Assembly: GCF_036169555.1 (NCBI RefSeq)
Contig: NZ_CP108032.1
Coordinates: 6,572,001 to 6,636,000 of the forward strand
DNA from: Streptomyces sp. NBC_00306
GTDB lineage: Bacteria > Actinomycetota > Actinomycetes > Streptomycetales > Streptomycetaceae
Length of the DNA: 64,000 nucleotides
Reading direction: 5' to 3'
Under the pieces are notes generated by a model. It saw only the letters and a program-made list of their open reading frames with translations, was not told the DNA's origin and did not search any database. Made by a program: the position numbers and the translations under genes. Shown piece after piece: positions 60,945-64,000 of the stretch (positions are counted from its first letter, which is position 1; each line of letters starts with the position of its first letter).

Positions 60945-61587
60945 TGCGAGTCACCCCCGCGGTCGTGGTCTGACCGACCTCGACAGCGACATCGACACCT
61001 TCCGGAAGGTAGATGTCCACGCGCGAGCCGAAGCGGATCAGGCCGATACGGTCGCCCTGCTCGACCTTCGTGCCCTGCGGCACGTAAGGAACGATGCGCC
61101 GCGCGACGGCACCGGCGATCTGCACCATCTCGATGTCACCGAGCTCGGTGTCGAAGTGCCAGACAACGCGCTCGTTGTTCTCGCTCTCCTTGTTGAACGC
61201 CGGCACGAAGCCGCCGGGGATGTGCTCCACGGACGTCACCGTGCCCGCGAGGGGCGCGCGGTTGACGTGGACGTTCAGCGGGCTCATGAAGATCGCGACC
61301 CGGGTGCGCCCGTCCTTCCACGGCATGATGCTCTGCACCACACCGTCGGCCGGAGAGATGACGCGACCCTGAGTGATCTCGCGCTCGGGGTCGCGGAAGA
61401 ACCACAGCATGCCCGCCGCGAGCGCGGTGGCGGGCACGGCCACGACCGCCGCGCGCCGCGAACGGCGCGAGCGGGCGAGGCTGAGGGCGGCGGTGGCGAC
61501 GGTCGGCAGAAGCCACGGCGATGCTCCGCGCGCGAGGCGTACGCCACGGAGGCTGTCGCGAGGTGCAGAGGTTTGGCTGTGGGGCAT
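60931..61587 (-). CDS. psd: Phosphatidylserine decarboxylase, short (archaeal-type) proenzyme
   Basis: A 218-aa pyruvoyl enzyme that makes phosphatidylethanolamine. Autocleavage is expected between Gly187 and Ser188 in RFGSRVDIYLPEG, creating the pyruvoyl group; ADG (80-82) and NVHVNR carry the charge-relay residues. A membrane segment lies near 46-63. ATG 61587 has AAGG seven bases upstream and is preferred to an upstream in-frame start at 61623. It overlaps pssA; the 181-bp gap before the methylsuccinyl-CoA dehydrogenase gene shows no other ORF. Confidence 0.92.
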   Translation of the reverse strand: MPHSQTSAPRDSLRGVRLARGASPWLLPTVATAALSLARSRRSRRAAVVAVPATALAAGMLWFFRDPEREITQGRVISPADGVVQSIMPWKDGRTRVAIFMSPLNVHVNRAPLAGTVTSVEHIPGGFVPAFNKESENNERVVWHFDTELGDIEMVQIAGAVARRIVPYVPQGTKVEQGDRIGLIRFGSRVDIYLPEGVDVAVEVGQTTTAGVTRIDRG

Positions 61588-61768
61588 GGATGACCTTCGT
61601 AGCGGATGATGCCGCGCTGGCAACGGGGGACGGCGGCTTTCCGAGCGATGTTATCGGTTGTGAGCCGTAACTGGGAAAGCCAGAAGCCGAGTCGGTCGGC
61701 CGGAAACCCTCAGAGAATGCTGACAGGGTGTGATCTTCTTCGCGGCCGAACCGCCGCGAAAGCGACAA

Positions 61769-62974
61769 TCATCCCTGGAACCGGTACTCCTCGAGCAGCC
61801 TGCGTCCAATGATCATTTTCTGGATTTCGGCGGTACCTTCACCGATCAACAGCATCGGAGCCTCGCGGTAGAGGCGCTCGATCTCGTACTCCTTGGAGAA
61901 GCCGTAGCCGCCGTGGATCCGGAAGGCGTCCTCGACGACTTCCTTGCAGTACTCGGAGGCGAGGTACTTCGCCATCCCTGCCTCCAGGTCGTTTCGTTCC
62001 CCGGAGTCCTTTTTGCGTGCCGCATTCACCATCATCGCATGCGCGGCCTCGACCTTGGTAGCCATCTCGGCCAGTTTGAACTGGATCCCCTGGTGCTGGG
62101 CGATGGGCTTGCCGAAGGTGTGGCGCTGCTGTGCGTACGAGACGCCCAGCTCAAAGGCACGTTGCGCGACACCGCAGCCACGTGCCGCGACATTGACGCG
62201 GCCGACCTCGACGCCGTCCATCATTTGGTAAAACCCTCGGCCGGTGGTGCCGCCGAGTACCCGATTGGCCGGAATGCGCAGTCCGTCCATGATGAGTTCG
62301 GTCGTGTCGACGCCCTTGTAACCCATCTTGTCGATCTTCCCGGGGATGGTGAGGCCCGGACGGACCTCTCCGAAGCCGGGCTCCTTCTCGACGAGGAAGG
62401 TCGTCATCGACTTGTGCCGGGCGGTGCCCTCCGGGTGTCCTTCGTCACTCCGGCACAGAACGGCCACCAGATTCGACGTTCCGCCGTTCGTGAGCCACAT
62501 CTTCTGGCCGTTGAGGATGTACTCGTCGCCGTCCCTGACGCCCTTGGACGTGATGGCCGACACGTCCGAGCCGAGCGCCGGCTCCGACATGGAGAACGCG
62601 CCGCGCACCTCGCCCAGCGCCATCCGGGGCAGGAAGGTGTCCTTCTGCTCCTGGGTGCCGTGCTGCTTGAGCATGTACGCCACGATGAAATGCGTGTTGA
62701 TGATGCCCGAGACGGACATCCAGCCACGGGCGATCTCCTCGACGCACAGCGCGTACGTGAGCAGCGACTCGCCCAGACCGCCGTACTCCTCGGGAATCAT
62801 CAGCCCGAACAGGCCGAGCTCCTTGAGGCCTTCGACGATCTGCGTCGGGTACTCGTCGCGGTGCTCCAGCTCGGTGGCGACCGGGATGATCTCCTTGTCG
62901 ACGAAGTCCCGGACCGTCGACAGGATTTCCTGCTGGATGTCGGTCAGCCCGTGCGTCTGGGCGAGTCGGCTCAT
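61769..62974 (-). CDS. mcd: (2S)-methylsuccinyl-CoA dehydrogenase (acyl-CoA dehydrogenase)
   Basis: A 401-aa FAD-dependent acyl-CoA dehydrogenase. The Acyl-CoA_dh signatures are present: GAFSMSEPALGSDVSAI, KMWLTNGGTSNLVAV and the C-terminal IGEGTAEIQ with catalytic Glu379. In the ethylmalonyl-CoA pathway it oxidises methylsuccinyl-CoA to mesaconyl-CoA. Assignment rests on position: it follows the MaoC hydratase by two bases and the CitE-type lyase. It lacks the N-terminal extension of the proteobacterial Mcd, as other streptomycete versions do. Confidence 0.85.
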   Translation of the reverse strand: MSRLAQTHGLTDIQQEILSTVRDFVDKEIIPVATELEHRDEYPTQIVEGLKELGLFGLMIPEEYGGLGESLLTYALCVEEIARGWMSVSGIINTHFIVAYMLKQHGTQEQKDTFLPRMALGEVRGAFSMSEPALGSDVSAITSKGVRDGDEYILNGQKMWLTNGGTSNLVAVLCRSDEGHPEGTARHKSMTTFLVEKEPGFGEVRPGLTIPGKIDKMGYKGVDTTELIMDGLRIPANRVLGGTTGRGFYQMMDGVEVGRVNVAARGCGVAQRAFELGVSYAQQRHTFGKPIAQHQGIQFKLAEMATKVEAAHAMMVNAARKKDSGERNDLEAGMAKYLASEYCKEVVEDAFRIHGGYGFSKEYEIERLYREAPMLLIGEGTAEIQKMIIGRRLLEEYRFQG

Positions 62975-62976
62975 GA

Positions 62977-63501
62977 CTACTTCTCCGGCTTCTTGGAGGG
63001 CTCGATCAACTCCGGGCGGCCGGGCTGCTCGCCGCCGCGCTCCTTGATGTACGTCTCGGTGGGGACCATCACCTTGCGGCGGAACACGCAGACCAGCGTG
63101 CCGTCCTGCTTGTACCCCTTCGTCTCGACGTGGACGATGCCGCGGTCGCTCTTGGACCGGGACGGCGTCTTGTCGAGCACGGTGGTCTCGCCGTAGATCG
63201 TGTCGCCGTGGAACGTCGGCGCGACGTGCTTCAGCGACTCGATCTCCAGGTTGGCGATGGCCTTGCCGGAGACGTCCGGCACGGACATACCGAGGAGCAG
63301 CGAGTAGATGTAGTTGCCGACGACGACGTTCTTGCCGAAGTCCGTCGTCTTCTCCGCATAGTTCGTGTCCATGTGGAGGGGGTGGTGGTTCATGGTCAGC
63401 AGACAGAAGAGGTGGTCGTCGTACTCGGTGACCGTCTTCCCGGGCCAGTGCTTGTAGACCGCCCCGACCTCGAACTCTTCGTAGGTGCGTCCGAACTGCA
63501 T
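62977..63501 (-). CDS. mch: Mesaconyl-CoA hydratase (MaoC family)
   Basis: A 174-aa hot-dog-fold hydratase. CLLTMNHHPLHMD carries the likely catalytic His and Asp region, and VVVGNYIYSLLLGMSVPDVSG forms the hydratase-2 loop (pieces VVVGNYIYSLL and GMSVPDVSG). It interconverts mesaconyl-CoA and beta-methylmalyl-CoA in the ethylmalonyl-CoA pathway. It is shorter than the two-domain proteobacterial Mch, so a single-domain form. Stop and mcd start are two bases apart. Confidence 0.83.
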   Translation of the reverse strand: MQFGRTYEEFEVGAVYKHWPGKTVTEYDDHLFCLLTMNHHPLHMDTNYAEKTTDFGKNVVVGNYIYSLLLGMSVPDVSGKAIANLEIESLKHVAPTFHGDTIYGETTVLDKTPSRSKSDRGIVHVETKGYKQDGTLVCVFRRKVMVPTETYIKERGGEQPGRPELIEPSKKPEK

Positions 63502-63506
63502 GGTGC

Positions 63507-64000
63507 TCAGGCCTCCGGGGCTTCGAACGTCGAGGTACGGGTCATGCCCGCGGCACGGCCCTTGCCCGAGATGACCAGGGCCATCTTGCGGCTGGCCTCG
63601 TCGATCATCTCGTCGCCGAGCATCGCCGAGCCCTTCTTGCCGCCGGCCTCGGACGTGTAGTAGTCGTACGCGTCCAGGATCAGCTCGGCGTGGTCGTAGT
63701 CCTCCTGCGAGGGCGAGAACACCTCGTTGGACGCCTCGACCTGACCCGGGTGCAGGACCCACTTGCCGTCGAAGCCGAGCGCCGCGGCCCGCTGGGCGAC
63801 GGCCTTGTAGCCCTCGATGTTCTTGATCTGGAGGTAGGGGCCGTCGATCGCCTGGAGGTTGTTGGCACGGGCGGCCATCAGGATCTTCATCAGGATGTAG
63901 TGGTAGGCGTCCGCCGGGTAGCCGGGCGGCTGCTCGCCGACGACCAGCGACTTCATGTTGATCGACGCCATGAAGTCGGCCGGGCCGAAGATGATGGTCT
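63507..64000 (-). CDS. mcl1: CitE-type beta-methylmalyl-CoA/malyl-CoA lyase (5' end outside window)
   Basis: The C-terminal 164 residues of a CoA-ester lyase are present, ending at the TGA at 63507-63509. IDGPYLQIKNIEGYKAVAQRAA, LGFDGKWVLHPGQVEASNEVFSP and the acidic SPSQEDYDHA tail are typical of CitE/Mcl enzymes (pieces IDGPYLQIKN and FDGKWVLHPGQ). In this pathway it cleaves beta-methylmalyl-CoA to glyoxylate and propionyl-CoA. The frame runs off the window end, and the mch gene starts five bases before its stop. Ethylmalonyl-CoA mutase and crotonyl-CoA carboxylase/reductase are expected beyond. Confidence 0.85.
   Translation of the reverse strand, partial: TIIFGPADFMASINMKSLVVGEQPPGYPADAYHYILMKILMAARANNLQAIDGPYLQIKNIEGYKAVAQRAAALGFDGKWVLHPGQVEASNEVFSPSQEDYDHAELILDAYDYYTSEAGGKKGSAMLGDEMIDEASRKMALVISGKGRAAGMTRTSTFEAPEA

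Overview
The window is a high-GC actinomycete chromosome segment, almost certainly Streptomyces. It has very high GC at third codon positions, many GTG/TTG starts, ATGA-overlapped operons, F420-type enzymes, an LAxTG sortase substrate and only two Leu-TTA codons that I could find. The right end (sirtuin, PssA, Psd, then methylsuccinyl-CoA dehydrogenase, mesaconyl-CoA hydratase and a CitE-type lyase) resembles the S. coelicolor SCO6464-SCO6473 neighbourhood as I remember it. I found no tRNA, rRNA, CRISPR array, prophage or insertion sequence.

Layout. 1-6.2 kb: a sugar ABC importer with two tandem paralogous binding lipoproteins, one permease, one single-domain ATPase and a ROK kinase, after the tail of a probable GntR/UTRA regulator. 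6.2-9.5 kb: an orphan PcaD-PcaC fusion, an MBL-fold hydrolase, exonuclease III and a small conserved protein. 9.6-12.8 kb: a GluABCD-type polar amino acid importer. 12.9-24.5 kb: cell-envelope and housekeeping genes: a secreted S15-type hydrolase, a lipoprotein L,D-transpeptidase, gamma-glutamyltransferase, GH75 chitosanase, a methionine aminopeptidase divergent from a small XRE regulator, an NmrA/HxlR pair, and a large coiled-coil protein with a TTA codon.

24.7-30.9 kb: a pyrimidine/hydantoin catabolic operon (beta-ureidopropionase, class III aminotransferase, dihydropyrimidinase, an F420-type LLM oxidoreductase, an NCS1 permease). The enzymes would import a nucleobase or hydantoin, open the ring, release the beta-amino acid and transaminate it; the LLM enzyme sits where a dihydropyrimidine dehydrogenase would be expected. 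31-37.5 kb: an SDR / amidase / TetR unit around a perfect 18-bp palindrome, an APH-like kinase, a second gamma-glutamyltransferase-like protein and an inositol-monophosphatase-like enzyme. 37.5-43.8 kb: a membrane protein, a nucleotidyltransferase, a phytoene-desaturase-like flavoprotein, a macro-domain protein, and an Ada-AlkA fusion followed by Ogt (alkylation repair).

43.9-52 kb: a 781-aa LAxTG-anchored surface protein with a TTA codon in its signal peptide, small unknown proteins, sirtuin, NUDIX, an SDR/SigJ-type ECF sigma pair and an ADP-ribosylglycohydrolase. 52-55 kb: glycerate kinase, then about 1.1 kb without a credible gene. That stretch holds a degenerate tandem copy of the kinase 3' end and a dense irregular repeat field. 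55.1-60 kb: a branched-chain amino acid-type ABC importer in the order livF-G-H-M-K. 60-64 kb: phosphatidylethanolamine synthesis (psd, pssA) and the start of an ethylmalonyl-CoA pathway operon, both on the minus strand.
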